64,000 nucleotides of DNA from Paenibacillus methanolicus (lineage in GTDB: Bacteria; Bacillota; Bacilli; Paenibacillales; Paenibacillaceae). Position 1 is the stretch's first letter, and the number at the start of each line of letters is the position of its first letter. The notes under the pieces were generated by a model. The model did no database searches, was not told where the DNA came from, and saw only the letters and a list, made by a program, of their open reading frames with translations. Below, in pieces: positions 26,901 to 33,785 of this stretch. The position numbers were made by a program, and so were the translations under genes. Location of the stretch: assembly GCF_008124765.1 (NCBI RefSeq), contig NZ_VNHS01000001.1:992001-1056000 (forward strand). The letters run 5' to 3'.

Positions 26901-28608
26901 CCGGACGATTCGTCGGCTTGGATTGCGCGTCCTTGCCCGGTAGATGCTCGATATGCTCGATCGCGGATGCCTTCGTTCGTCTATCTCGAGACTCAAGACC
27001 CGTATGCGGCCTGCGAACCAGGCGCAGCTGCATCGGCGCTGCCTTCACAAGTGGCGGAGCGTAGACTCCGGATTGCATGCGCAAAGTGCTTCCGAGCGTT
27101 GTTGCCGTCACGCTCTGCGCAGCGTCAACTTCAGATCGCATTCGCGAAACGCTACCGAGCGGCGCCGCTGTCTCTTGTCTCGCATCGTTCCTACTGTTCT
27201 GCTCGCTCCAGGCGTCTCGGTTGGTACTGGCATCTTGTCGCTGCGCACCTCGATACTCCGACACATGAGCCGGTGATGCAGTTCGGTTACGCGGCGGATT
27301 CGCGACATCGTCTAGTTGACGGCGCGCAGCTCGACCGGTATCCGCATGTTCTCCAATCGTCCGGCTCGTGTCCATCGCCCGATTCAAGAACGGACGAATC
27401 GTGGCCGAACGCTCTCCAGCGAGACGTCCCAGTACGGCGTGCACAAGCTGGGCCGACCAAGTCGAATGGAAGCTCGCTCGCGGACCACGATTTGCCGTGC
27501 CGATTTCGCTTGCCTGTACGCTGTTTTCGGCTATGGAGCCCTGCATCGAACGTTCCATCCGACTCCGAACCTCCAGCGAGAAGTCACGATTCGTCGGTGT
27601 TTGCACGATCCTTGCCCGACGAGGCAGCGCCTCACCCGCTTCGAAACTGCCATGGATGGAAGCGTCGTTTTGCGCAACGCGTTCATTGCGAATAACGCCG
27701 GGCCGCCGGGCCTGCATGCTGCCTTCCGCTGCAAGCGGCGATCTCGAATCCAGCATGCGCAAATAACGATGCAGGACGACCGTCGCATGAGATCGAATCT
27801 CTCGACTTGCATGGGGATCCTGGTTGGCTTTCATCTGCGTTAATTCGCCACCGGATCGCTTCCGCATGAATTCAGCTTCCAACCGACGATTATCCGCTGA
27901 CGAAGCCGGCATCGCCGTTAGACGCATCGCTCTTCGCCACTCTACCCTTGACCGCTCCAGCAAGTCTTCGACTCGTTCGACGCGCTGCCGTTCTACCCGG
28001 ATTTCTTGGTCGCGTTGCGCCGATCGAGTACCATCCGCGTCTTCCTGTCGGTCACGCGGCGCGGCGTGAATGAATGGCGCATCGAACGCACGACCACGCT
28101 CGCCTCCCGACAGAGGATTGGACCTTTCTCGCGAGCCGTCTGCGCTGCGCGTAAAGGGGATGCCGTGCGCCGCCTGTCGGGACGCGGTTGAATTCAGCTC
28201 GGTCCGATTGCCGGCGGCGCTATGCTCGCGGCGTTCGTCCTCGCGCAGCTTCTGCCCGACGCGTTTCACGACGCGATCGAAAGATCGGTCCGTCCCTCGC
28301 AGCCAGCGCTCTACCTGGACCAGCCATCTGCGTTCGATACTTTCCAGCTGGACTTGCATCGGCATAAGCAGTCCGAGCTTCAATTGCACTTGCTGTACGA
28401 CCGTCGTGATCGAGGCGGGAGGCAGCGCCGCCGCCGCGGCCCCCTTCTCTCGAAACGTAAGCGAGAGCCGGCCTCTGTCATCGCGCCTCACGAATCTGTA
28501 CTTGTCCGCGATCGTCTGCGCGAAAGACTGATGGCGCTGCGCGCGTCCCATGTCCAGCAAAGCCGATTCCGATTGAGCAGGCGACGGTTGGTCTCTTCGG
28601 CTTGTCAC
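23941..28608 (-). CDS. Very long Arg/Ala/Ser/Gln-rich disordered injection-system protein
   Basis: A 1555-residue protein, GTG start with AAAGGAGG about 7 bases upstream. Residues about 15-130 look folded and mostly helical (MGRAQRHQSFAQTIADKYRF, ITTVVQQVQLKLGLLMP, SIERRWLVQVERWLRGTDR) and the last 60 residues have a helix (LNQLPQLQPDVIAGKVMTAI). Everything between is low complexity, rich in Arg, Ala, Ser, Gln, Pro and Gly, with scattered basic clusters and weak internal repeats (LGSVSRMRSEVDAAQ against LGSTLRMQSGVYAPP near residues 500-540). It has no TM helix or signal peptide. It lies between the second tube gene and the LysM hub gene. It could be a tape-measure or lumen protein, a cargo or a chaperone; I do not recognise a family. 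Confidence 0.75.
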   Translation of the reverse strand: MTSRRDQPSPAQSESALLDMGRAQRHQSFAQTIADKYRFVRRDDRGRLSLTFREKGAAAAALPPASITTVVQQVQLKLGLLMPMQVQLESIERRWLVQVERWLRGTDRSFDRVVKRVGQKLREDERREHSAAGNRTELNSTASRQAAHGIPFTRSADGSRERSNPLSGGERGRAFDAPFIHAAPRDRQEDADGTRSAQRDQEIRVERQRVERVEDLLERSRVEWRRAMRLTAMPASSADNRRLEAEFMRKRSGGELTQMKANQDPHASREIRSHATVVLHRYLRMLDSRSPLAAEGSMQARRPGVIRNERVAQNDASIHGSFEAGEALPRRARIVQTPTNRDFSLEVRSRMERSMQGSIAENSVQASEIGTANRGPRASFHSTWSAQLVHAVLGRLAGERSATIRPFLNRAMDTSRTIGEHADTGRAARRQLDDVANPPRNRTASPAHVSEYRGAQRQDASTNRDAWSEQNSRNDARQETAAPLGSVSRMRSEVDAAQSVTATTLGSTLRMQSGVYAPPLVKAAPMQLRLVRRPHTGLESRDRRTKASAIEHIEHLPGKDAQSKPTNRPDTKPALSGADADKQALPSKALAINGDIAHQAAESGNGDSRQSMPQLKRTLPNGHPDLSVDRRNEGMLPAFRRRDAESRLTLSRWQLVELTPAMAEPQVNQKEIIAYKPVRSTMLVQRIQSRGERDSRTSTGQDMTSSREANPAARGGIRFFVKQVHSTGSLERERAAWQSSAEPAARSWVTTASVPQIQRFKHRLRPQASTAKEANGILSQGPFTSKPLLKGLQSLIHKNSSTVTDLAPDDSAVRRPTNGASDIAKHPPRVERSLNDVSVHDAEHPSALTSVNGSKRGLPALPPHSPVHLIFARRQAVAVDISSANERAASSSAEKVGEIAKRVIAQRAASATGDFRDIRVIQQQSRGQIQGRQFVSQPGSSSADDARTSITRVRGTITQPESGTTAPNTAVQQHATAKNEQADYDVSIAVRARLNVRRIQQHMPLLPDLISEGMLSRGGFEKGGRSASLVHILARRLQADGEEARLGHRTDPLHELPVQTVRIHLRRGLLNAEGSDRTARQNASHMPEHGNESVAARGSNPSSERVDNPAGPSHAARAKGTLSSPSRQEQQPRHQTAELARLTFPASLSFVFAAAARNAARLRTGSTAGRFAGWNKGTPLSARQGAKQNDRTQAGQAISRVASHIQPKVDQPQAQKPAGRSVLSVNAIHRIFRQYGQAAIASLGNSVRVNTATAEAASALNTRKSRPGTLGDQNDFSRNPMQGNASVADNRFTILDYRLPTAEPVHPNQSSRARGGMISNALTHRTIVVNGNVQFTRSLNAGIARGRGPESGSAANRQTAGSRIAGSQTMSDGSSRSARLTSLQHTLQRRSSGLSSNLASSGIADVNSASVNLTDAVQRRNRGYANAGRHNPTTSVQPANAQDVELAMGQAAGRQTAASSPAMHYSAARPQASAASNRSAIQPAMMQHAAKTQPASAQPAQPVKTMEPARTPAIDPAQLQQALNQLPQLQPDVIAGKVMTAIEKKMKFQQRTRGY

Positions 28609-28660
28609 TTACGTCCCTCCTTTCGCGACTGTCGTTACAGCCCGTCTATTGTATCTTCGG

Positions 28661-29122
28661 TTATTTCGCCTTGAAAATCGTCTTCAGCCCGTTGTGCACC
28701 AGCTCGATCGTCTCGACGGCGATATCGCTCTGGGACGCGTTCAAGTCGGGGCCGCTCCATCGAACCGGATAAGCCTCGAAAAAATTCCACCGGCACATTT
28801 CCTCGCCATCGAGCTGTTGCAAAATGACCGATCCGCTTTTGCGCACGATCTTCCCGTTCATCGCTTGCGCGTACCAATCCCATAGCTCGCTCGATTGGGA
28901 CATGCCGCGCTTCAGAATGATCGGCGAAAATTTGACGGCTCTCGGAATCCGGTGCACGTACCCGTTCACGCCGCCTTCCCGGAACTCCTCGGTCTCGATC
29001 TCGGCCGACAATCCCGTCACTTCGCTGAAGCCGCCGACCAGCATGCCATCCAATTCCACCCAGAAGCGAAATACGCCGCCGTAGGGCGCTCTCTCCGTTA
29101 ACGCGCTCAATCTGCCCGTCAC
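28661..29122 (-). CDS. T4 gp19-like tube protein, second copy
   Basis: A 153-residue tube-type protein with PYGGVFRFWVELDGMLVGGFSEVTGL, then ETEEFREGG (the loop that is REGNE in the main tube protein), ILKRGMSQSSELWDWYAQAMNGK and a closing strand IAVETIELVHNGLK. It parallels the major tube protein but is more divergent, as for Afp5, which starts the tube on the hub. The start is a GTG that overlaps the stop of the -1 frame extension in GTGA, so it is coupled to translation through that frame. Confidence 0.92.
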   Translation of the reverse strand: MTGRLSALTERAPYGGVFRFWVELDGMLVGGFSEVTGLSAEIETEEFREGGVNGYVHRIPRAVKFSPIILKRGMSQSSELWDWYAQAMNGKIVRKSGSVILQQLDGEEMCRWNFFEAYPVRWSGPDLNASQSDIAVETIELVHNGLKTIFKAK

Positions 29123-29334
29123 CTCTTCTTGAAGACGTCGAACACGTTCACCTTGTCTTCATCATCGTTGAGCCTCCGGTTAATGCGCGAAATTTCTTCG
29201 CACCAACGCCGCCGTTCCCGGTGCTCCATATTCATAATGTCATCATGCGGCCAATGGAAATAATACGCGATGAACCCCGCTTCCTCGTACAGCTTTTCGA
29301 CCGGATAGCCCGTTAAAGGCTTTCCGCTGCGGAC
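29119..29334 (-). CDS. DUF6760-like small protein without a start codon, read by -1 frameshift
   Basis: An open frame of 71 codons that ends in TGA at 29121-29119. From residue about 10 it reads YPVEKLYEEAGFIAYYFHWP, then DDIMNMEHRERRRWCEEISR, which closely resembles the small DUF6760-type proteins of eCIS loci (Y-P, H-W-P and E-H-x-x-R-R-W are the landmarks). No ATG, GTG or TTG exists between the frame's opening TGA upstream and the conserved part; only ATT or a late CTG without ribosome binding site is available. The frame is exactly -1 relative to the upstream chaperone-like gene and joins it at a T TTT TTG heptamer, so the likely product is a 190-residue fusion (119 residues of the upstream protein plus 71). 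Confidence 0.75.
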   Translation of the reverse strand, partial: VRSGKPLTGYPVEKLYEEAGFIAYYFHWPHDDIMNMEHRERRRWCEEISRINRRLNDDEDKVNVFDVFKKR

Positions 29335-29340
29335 AAAAAA
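29302..29340 (-). promoter_or_regulatory. Probable programmed -1 ribosomal frameshift signal
   Basis: On the minus strand the zero-frame codons GAT TTT TTG form the canonical X XXY YYZ heptamer T TTT TTG (29340-29334). A 7-base spacer (29333-29327) leads to a hairpin: CGGAAAGCC (29326-29318) pairs with GGCTATCCG (29310-29302) with one A-A mismatch, and the 7-base loop TTTAACG contains the zero-frame stop TAA. Heptamer type, spacing and hairpin all fit known stimulators. Confidence 0.78.
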
Positions 29341-29690
29341 TCGATGTCCACCTCGAATTCATGCTCGCATTTCGGACAAGCGGTATGCACCTTCGGCGCT
29401 TCCATGTCGTTGATGGAGCGGTATAGATTTTGCAGGAATGCCAAGTCCGCCGTGAACAGGCGCTCGATCACCTTCGTGTCGAGATGCTTCAGATCGCCAA
29501 GCCGCGTGACGACGCGAGCGAGCAGGATAACCGTCAAGTAGCCCGGATTCTGCTGTACCCTTGGATCGCGCATCGGCAAAATCTCGTCGGCCGCCGTGGC
29601 CAGACGCATGACGCCGCGTTTGTGCAGCGTGCCTTGATCGTCTACGTAACCGCGCGGCAGCTCGAATGGATATTCCGTTTGAAACGCCAT
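29313..29690 (-). CDS. Tail assembly chaperone-like protein (zero-frame product)
   Basis: A 125-residue protein. It opens AFQTEYPFELPRGYVDDQGTLHKRGVMRLATAADEIL, then has a helical part (YLTVILLARVVTRLGDL, ERLFTADLAFLQNLYRSIN) and ends with a CPKCEHEF pair of cysteines and VDIDFLSAAESL. This layout matches short phage tail assembly chaperones (gpG or gp41-type), which hold tape-measure or tube proteins before assembly. The ATG at 29690 has GGAGGG 6 bases upstream; a longer in-frame reading upstream has no site. About six codons before its stop lies a slippery heptamer that would send part of the ribosomes into the DUF6760-like frame. It lies between the two tube genes. Confidence 0.8.
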   Translation of the reverse strand: MAFQTEYPFELPRGYVDDQGTLHKRGVMRLATAADEILPMRDPRVQQNPGYLTVILLARVVTRLGDLKHLDTKVIERLFTADLAFLQNLYRSINDMEAPKVHTACPKCEHEFEVDIDFLSAAESL

Positions 29691-29815
29691 CGTAATCCCT
29701 CCATATTTTGTCTGCAAGTCTGCTAAAGCGGAAAACAAGAGATGACGCAAGCGCGCAAAAGGCGCCTCGCCATCCCTTGTTCCCAAAAACATGATCGTGT
29801 TATTAGACTACGAGA

Positions 29816-30250
29816 TTATGCCGTGCGCGTCATGCCTTCGTGCGCAAGCTCGACGAATTCGATCGCCACTTCGGAGCCCGTACCGTTGAAGCTAGGCGCC
29901 GAGTATTTGACCGGCCATGCTTCGATAACTTGCCATGTCGCGACGTCGCCGCCTTCTTCGTCGATCGCGATGATCGTGACCGTCTTCCGTTCGACGGTGC
30001 CTTCGATGCACGATTGCATCCAATCGAACAGATCGAGCGAATCCGTCGCGCCCCATTTCAGCGTGATGTTGCCGTATTTCGCCAAACCCGGGAGCTTGCG
30101 CGGGGTGATAACTTCGTTGCCTTCCCGGTATTCGATCACGTCGAGCGATGCTTCAAAACCGGACACTTCGCTAAAGCCCGCTTGTTGGATGCCTTCCATC
30201 TCTACGCGGAACCTAAAATTGCGGTATGGATCATTACGTTCGCCTGGCAT
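29816..30250 (-). CDS. T4 gp19-like major tube protein
   Basis: A 144-residue tube protein: DPYRNFRFRVEMEGIQQAGFSEVSG is the signature N-terminus, followed by IEYREGNE, RKLPGLAKYGNITLKWGATDS, LFDWMQSCIEGTVERKTVTI and a C-terminal VAIEFVELAHEGM. Hexamers of this protein stack to form the inner tube that the sheath drives out. AAGGGG lies 6 bases before the ATG. It follows the sheath gene by 58 bases. Confidence 0.94.
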   Translation of the reverse strand: MPGERNDPYRNFRFRVEMEGIQQAGFSEVSGFEASLDVIEYREGNEVITPRKLPGLAKYGNITLKWGATDSLDLFDWMQSCIEGTVERKTVTIIAIDEEGGDVATWQVIEAWPVKYSAPSFNGTGSEVAIEFVELAHEGMTRTA

Positions 30251-30308
30251 TGAAATCCCCTTCCATTCATATATACTGCTAATCTACGCCGTCTCAGCGG
30301 CCATTCTA

Positions 30309-32048
30309 TTATTCGGAGCCGGTCTTCTGCGTAATCCGGAAGACGACGAATTCGGCCGGTTTCACCGGCGCCACGCCGATCACGCAGATCAGGCGGCCGT
30401 TATCGATGTCGTCTTGGGTCATCGTCTCGCGGCCGATGTTAATGTAGAACGCCTCGGCCGGCGATGTGCCCATCAGCGCGCCGTCGCGCCATACGCGAGT
30501 AAGGAACGCGTCGATCGTCCGCTGCACGCGAGCCCACAGCTGGTCATTGTTCGGTTCGAAGACGACCCAGCTCGTGCCGTTCTTGATCGACTCCTCGATG
30601 AAGATGAACAGACGGCGTACGTTGACGTATTTCCAAAGCGAGTTGGACGAGCACGTGCGCGCGCCCCAGATACGGATGCCTTGGCCCGTGAAGCTGCGGA
30701 TCAGGTTCACGCCGGCCGGGTTGAGGATATCCTGCTCGCCGTTGTTGTATTGCACTTCCAAGCCGACTACGCCGCGAAGCACTTCGTTCGCCGGCGCCTT
30801 CTGCACGCCGCGCGTCTGGTCGGAACGGGAGTAGATGCCCGCGACCGTGCCGGACGGCGGAATGAAGATGTTGCGCTTGTCGAGCGGATCGAATACTTGC
30901 AACCACGGATTGTACATCGCGCAGTAGCTAGAGTCGAAAATATTACGGTGCGTCAGCACGTCCGCAACCTTCGTTTTCTCGCGCGGAATGTCGAGAATCG
31001 CGAATCGGCTGCCGAGGTTCTCGCAGTGCGCCACGAGCTGCACTTGTACGTTCGGATCGGTAACGCCCGGAATCGCCATGATGCTGACGACGTCGTTATC
31101 GATGAAGGACTGGATGCCGGTACGGCGGCCAGGGCCGTTATCTTCGCCTACGAAATCAGACGCGGACAGGCTTGCGACCGAACCGTCGCTGCCGCCGCCG
31201 AACACGATGTCGTATTTGCCGGCCGCTTCGGGCAGACCGCAGATGACCGTGAACGGAGGCACCGCTTCGCTCGATTCCGTGCTCAGGTCTGCGGCGTTCA
31301 GCAGACCGGAACGCTCCATCACTTTCACGATATGGTTGGCCGCGGCCGCGTTGAGCGACATTTTGTCGAAGCTCTCGGCTTCGTTGCCGCAGAAGATGTT
31401 CAAGGTCACTTCGCATGTCGACAGCACTTTGGCCGGCAGCAGCGAGTTGTCCACGACTTCGAGTCCGCCTTCAAGCGGCTGCTCCAGCTCGATGATGTTG
31501 TCCTGCGAAGATACGACGCGGTTGTATTGCTTGCCCGCGGCATCGTCGAACGCGACGATGTCGCCCGCATTGAAGCCCGCATTGCTCTTCACGCGGTAGC
31601 GTTTCGACGCTTCCGGTTCGCCGATGATTTCGTAGATTTGCGTCTTGGCTTTGCTTGCCGGGAGCAATTCAGCCCGAATTTGGTCTCCCCATGCGCCAGG
31701 GTTCGTCGCGGAGAGCGCCAGCACGCCGGCTTCGGCGGAGGTGTTGACCGATGCGCGCGCGTCCTTGGGCGCTACGCGCATGACGAAGCAGCGCGAGCCG
31801 CCGTTCATGAAGAATTGCTCCACCGCATACGCCAAGAAGCGGTATGGGCCGAACGCGTTCTCCGAGAGATAAGAACCGAACAAACGTTTGAACTCCGCAA
31901 AACTGGTGACTAGCTCGGGCAAACCTTCTGTCGCGCCCCGCTGAGCCAATCCGATAAAGCCGGCCGTGCTCGTGCTGGCGCCTTGCAAGGGCCTCGCACC
32001 GCTCTCAAATTCTTCCACATACACGCCAGGCGACAAATATTCTGCCAT
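30309..32048 (-). CDS. Contractile tail sheath protein
   Basis: A 579-residue sheath protein. MAEYLSPGVYVEEFESGARPLQG is the classic N-terminus of the family, followed by TAGFIGLAQRG. The C-terminal third has the conserved core (KNIFIPPSGTVAGIYSRSDQTRGVQKAPANE, GVNLIRSFTGQGIRIWGART, YVNVRRLFIFIEESIKNGTSWVVFEPN in pieces) and the end VVFRITQKTG. The start at 32048 is chosen because homologues begin with this motif; the longer in-frame TTG at 32108 has only a distant AGGAGG. A single sheath gene is present, unlike the two to three of Afp. Confidence 0.95.
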   Translation of the reverse strand: MAEYLSPGVYVEEFESGARPLQGASTSTAGFIGLAQRGATEGLPELVTSFAEFKRLFGSYLSENAFGPYRFLAYAVEQFFMNGGSRCFVMRVAPKDARASVNTSAEAGVLALSATNPGAWGDQIRAELLPASKAKTQIYEIIGEPEASKRYRVKSNAGFNAGDIVAFDDAAGKQYNRVVSSQDNIIELEQPLEGGLEVVDNSLLPAKVLSTCEVTLNIFCGNEAESFDKMSLNAAAANHIVKVMERSGLLNAADLSTESSEAVPPFTVICGLPEAAGKYDIVFGGGSDGSVASLSASDFVGEDNGPGRRTGIQSFIDNDVVSIMAIPGVTDPNVQVQLVAHCENLGSRFAILDIPREKTKVADVLTHRNIFDSSYCAMYNPWLQVFDPLDKRNIFIPPSGTVAGIYSRSDQTRGVQKAPANEVLRGVVGLEVQYNNGEQDILNPAGVNLIRSFTGQGIRIWGARTCSSNSLWKYVNVRRLFIFIEESIKNGTSWVVFEPNNDQLWARVQRTIDAFLTRVWRDGALMGTSPAEAFYINIGRETMTQDDIDNGRLICVIGVAPVKPAEFVVFRITQKTGSE

Positions 32049-32285
32049 GATCCCCGGTTTCGCTGATCCTCCGCTTCCCGCCGACCGAATGAGGTTTGCG
32101 GCGCGCAAGGGGCGAAACCAGTTCCTCCTCCCGTTTGGTTATATATAAGATAAACTGATGCACGCTGCCGTAACAGGCACGGACCGGCATCAATGAACCT
32201 ATCGTCGTAGGCACTGCTCGCTTGCCGCAAGAGGCTGTTCACAAAGTCGCCATCGGTGCTGAGTTGTCGTCTCTTGAACTTGAAC
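32049..32285. other. Gap before the sheath gene, no gene seen
   Basis: This 237-base gap holds an AT-rich patch on the minus strand (TTATCTTATATATAACC, near 32140-32156) followed by GGGAGGAGG, which might be a weak internal promoter and unused ribosome binding site. No convincing open frame, -35 hexamer or terminator was found. Confidence 0.35.
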
Positions 32286-33071
32286 TTATACCTCAAGCCG
32301 GATATCCGCCTGATTCAAAACGGAAGCGTTAAGGGTAATGCTAATGGGAGTCTGTGATTCTAGATCCGGAAAGTTCAAAAAAATTTCGAATGGCGCGCTC
32401 GGCATTGGCTGTCTGAACGCCATCCAAATCCGCCCTCGTTCATCCGTCGACTGCTTCAGATGAGGCAGCAGTTGATCGCCTCGATTCGCTTCCATCGCCA
32501 ACGGAAGTTCAAGCGCGTACTTGCGGACGCCGTCCCGATGTTCCAGAATCCGTACGACCTGACCGGAGGTATTGTCGCGGCCGGATAATCGGAGGTAATC
32601 GCCGACGCCGATCGCGCCGTTCTTCAGCACCTCGATCTCGCGCGAACCGCTGCTCGCATCCGCAACAAGCCTGCCGCGCGACGCTTGCGCAAGCGCAACT
32701 TCCGCCTCTACCCGCTCGCCGGCCAGCGGCGCGCCCGAACGATCCGTGACGGCCGCATCCAGTATCGTCGTGCCGCTCGGTAGCGGATAAGCGCCCCCGG
32801 GAACCAACGCTATCGCGACGACCGGTTCCAGCGGAGACAGCTCGTCCAAGCGAATGCGCGCCTTCTGCCGGCGGTAAACCGCGGATTCGATGATAACGGT
32901 TACTTCGGCGCCTTCGAGATCCGTAAAAATCCACATGCCGTCCGACTTAACGATCGGTTTGCGCGCCGAACCTTCAACCGACAAGCTTACCGCCGAGGAT
33001 GCCGGCGGACGACCGGTGAATCCGTCGCTCAGCCGAATGACGAGAGAACAGCGCGTAGTTATCGTTCGCAT
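32286..33071 (-). CDS. eCIS-associated protein, carboxypeptidase-regulatory-like strand-rich fold
   Basis: A 261-residue protein of beta-sandwich type. Segments such as LVIRLSDGFTGRPPASSAVSLSVEG, GMWIFTDLEGAEVTVIIESAVYRRQ and LPSGTTILDAAVTDRSGAPLAGERVEAEV look like repeated immunoglobulin-like or carboxypeptidase-regulatory modules, and a C-terminal RIWMAFRQPMPSAPFEIFLNF follows. Genes with this kind of protein occur between DUF4255 and sheath genes in eCIS loci. Its stop is 237 bases before the sheath start and its start one base after the DUF4255 gene. The exact role is unknown; a collar or cap part is plausible. Confidence 0.7.
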   Translation of the reverse strand: MRTITTRCSLVIRLSDGFTGRPPASSAVSLSVEGSARKPIVKSDGMWIFTDLEGAEVTVIIESAVYRRQKARIRLDELSPLEPVVAIALVPGGAYPLPSGTTILDAAVTDRSGAPLAGERVEAEVALAQASRGRLVADASSGSREIEVLKNGAIGVGDYLRLSGRDNTSGQVVRILEHRDGVRKYALELPLAMEANRGDQLLPHLKQSTDERGRIWMAFRQPMPSAPFEIFLNFPDLESQTPISITLNASVLNQADIRLEV

Positions 33072-33072
33072 G

Positions 33073-33651
33073 CTATTCTCCTTTGTCCCTGACGCGAATT
33101 TGCCGTTCGACGACCCGCGTGGTCGGCTTGAGCTTGGTCGATTCGATATACACGGGACCGATCCGCAGCGGTATCGATAGCTTCTGCGGCAAGCTGCCGA
33201 AATTCCATAGTCCGTTCAAGGCGTCCGGCGTCAAGGGGTCCATCGTGATGCGGAGCTCTTCGCCTCTCTCGGCCAACGAGCCGGTCAAGTGAGGCGCGCG
33301 CAATACCGCGTTGTCGTGCAGCACCTGCAGCGCTTTGCCGAGAATCCGGTGTTCGTCCAGCGTCCGCGATTGCAGATCCGCGTTCGAGTAAGGCGTGAGC
33401 AAATAATAGAGATCCAGCGCGAGCGGCGGGAACTGCAGCATACCGCTGCCGCTCGCGATAAATTCCGTTCGCCGGCCTTCCGAGCTCTCCGCTACCCGGT
33501 ACAGATACAGGGATAAGGACAAATCGCCCTTGTCCGCCGGCGAAGCCATGCCGATTAACTCGGGATGGGTGACCGGCTCGGGCGACATCGCTTCCCGGAG
33601 CAGCGCCAGAAGAGAGGCGCCGGCTTCCGCGATCGCGGCATAGGTGGCCAA
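33073..33651 (-). CDS. DUF4255 / Pvc16-like tail terminator protein
   Basis: About 192 residues. ATYAAIAEAGASLLALLREAM is the usual first helix of DUF4255 (Pvc16_N) proteins; LSLYLYRVAESSEGRR and LALDLYYLLTPYS follow, then RILGKALQVLHDN and LRITMDPLTPDALNGLWNF. Pvc16/Afp16 caps the sheath and tube at the distal end and ends polymerisation. A TTG start at 33651 is preferred because GGAGGG lies 6 bases upstream; an in-frame ATG at 33699 has none. It is the first gene after a good promoter. Confidence 0.9.
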   Translation of the reverse strand: MATYAAIAEAGASLLALLREAMSPEPVTHPELIGMASPADKGDLSLSLYLYRVAESSEGRRTEFIASGSGMLQFPPLALDLYYLLTPYSNADLQSRTLDEHRILGKALQVLHDNAVLRAPHLTGSLAERGEELRITMDPLTPDALNGLWNFGSLPQKLSIPLRIGPVYIESTKLKPTTRVVERQIRVRDKGE

Positions 33652-33726
33652 TAGGATCCCTCCATCTATCCGGCGCGGGACCAGTCCGGCCGGTTGCATC
33701 GATTATGTAGCTTATTCCATGCTCCT

Positions 33727-33755
33727 ATTATATCTGCTCTAGGAACATCTGACTA
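33727..33755 (-). promoter_or_regulatory. Promoter of the structural operon
   Basis: On the minus strand TAGTCA (33755-33750), 17 bases, TATAAT (33732-33727). The -10 is perfect. It lies about 75 bases before the DUF4255 start and could drive the roughly 22-kb run to the terminator at 11655. Confidence 0.65.
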
Positions 33756-33785
33756 CGCAATTTTACAAGATTCGACTTGAATGAA

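Noticed and set aside
29119..29334. Independent translation of the DUF6760-like frame from ATT or CTG
   Set aside because: No ribosome binding site is suitably placed for either codon, and CTG falls inside the conserved part; the in-phase heptamer plus hairpin is the simpler explanation, though not proven.
29742..31913. A 723-codon open frame on the plus strand opposite the sheath gene, and similar long plus-strand frames at 13649-15580, 15670-17793 and 22226-23527
   Set aside because: They lie antisense to strongly conserved structural genes, have no ribosome binding site, and give Arg/His-rich sequence typical of the reverse frame of GC-rich coding DNA.
30309..32108. Extended sheath N-terminus from TTG at 32108
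   Set aside because: Sheath proteins of this kind begin at the MAEYLSPGVYVEE motif; the extra 20 residues are low-complexity and the AGGAGG upstream is 15 bases from the TTG.
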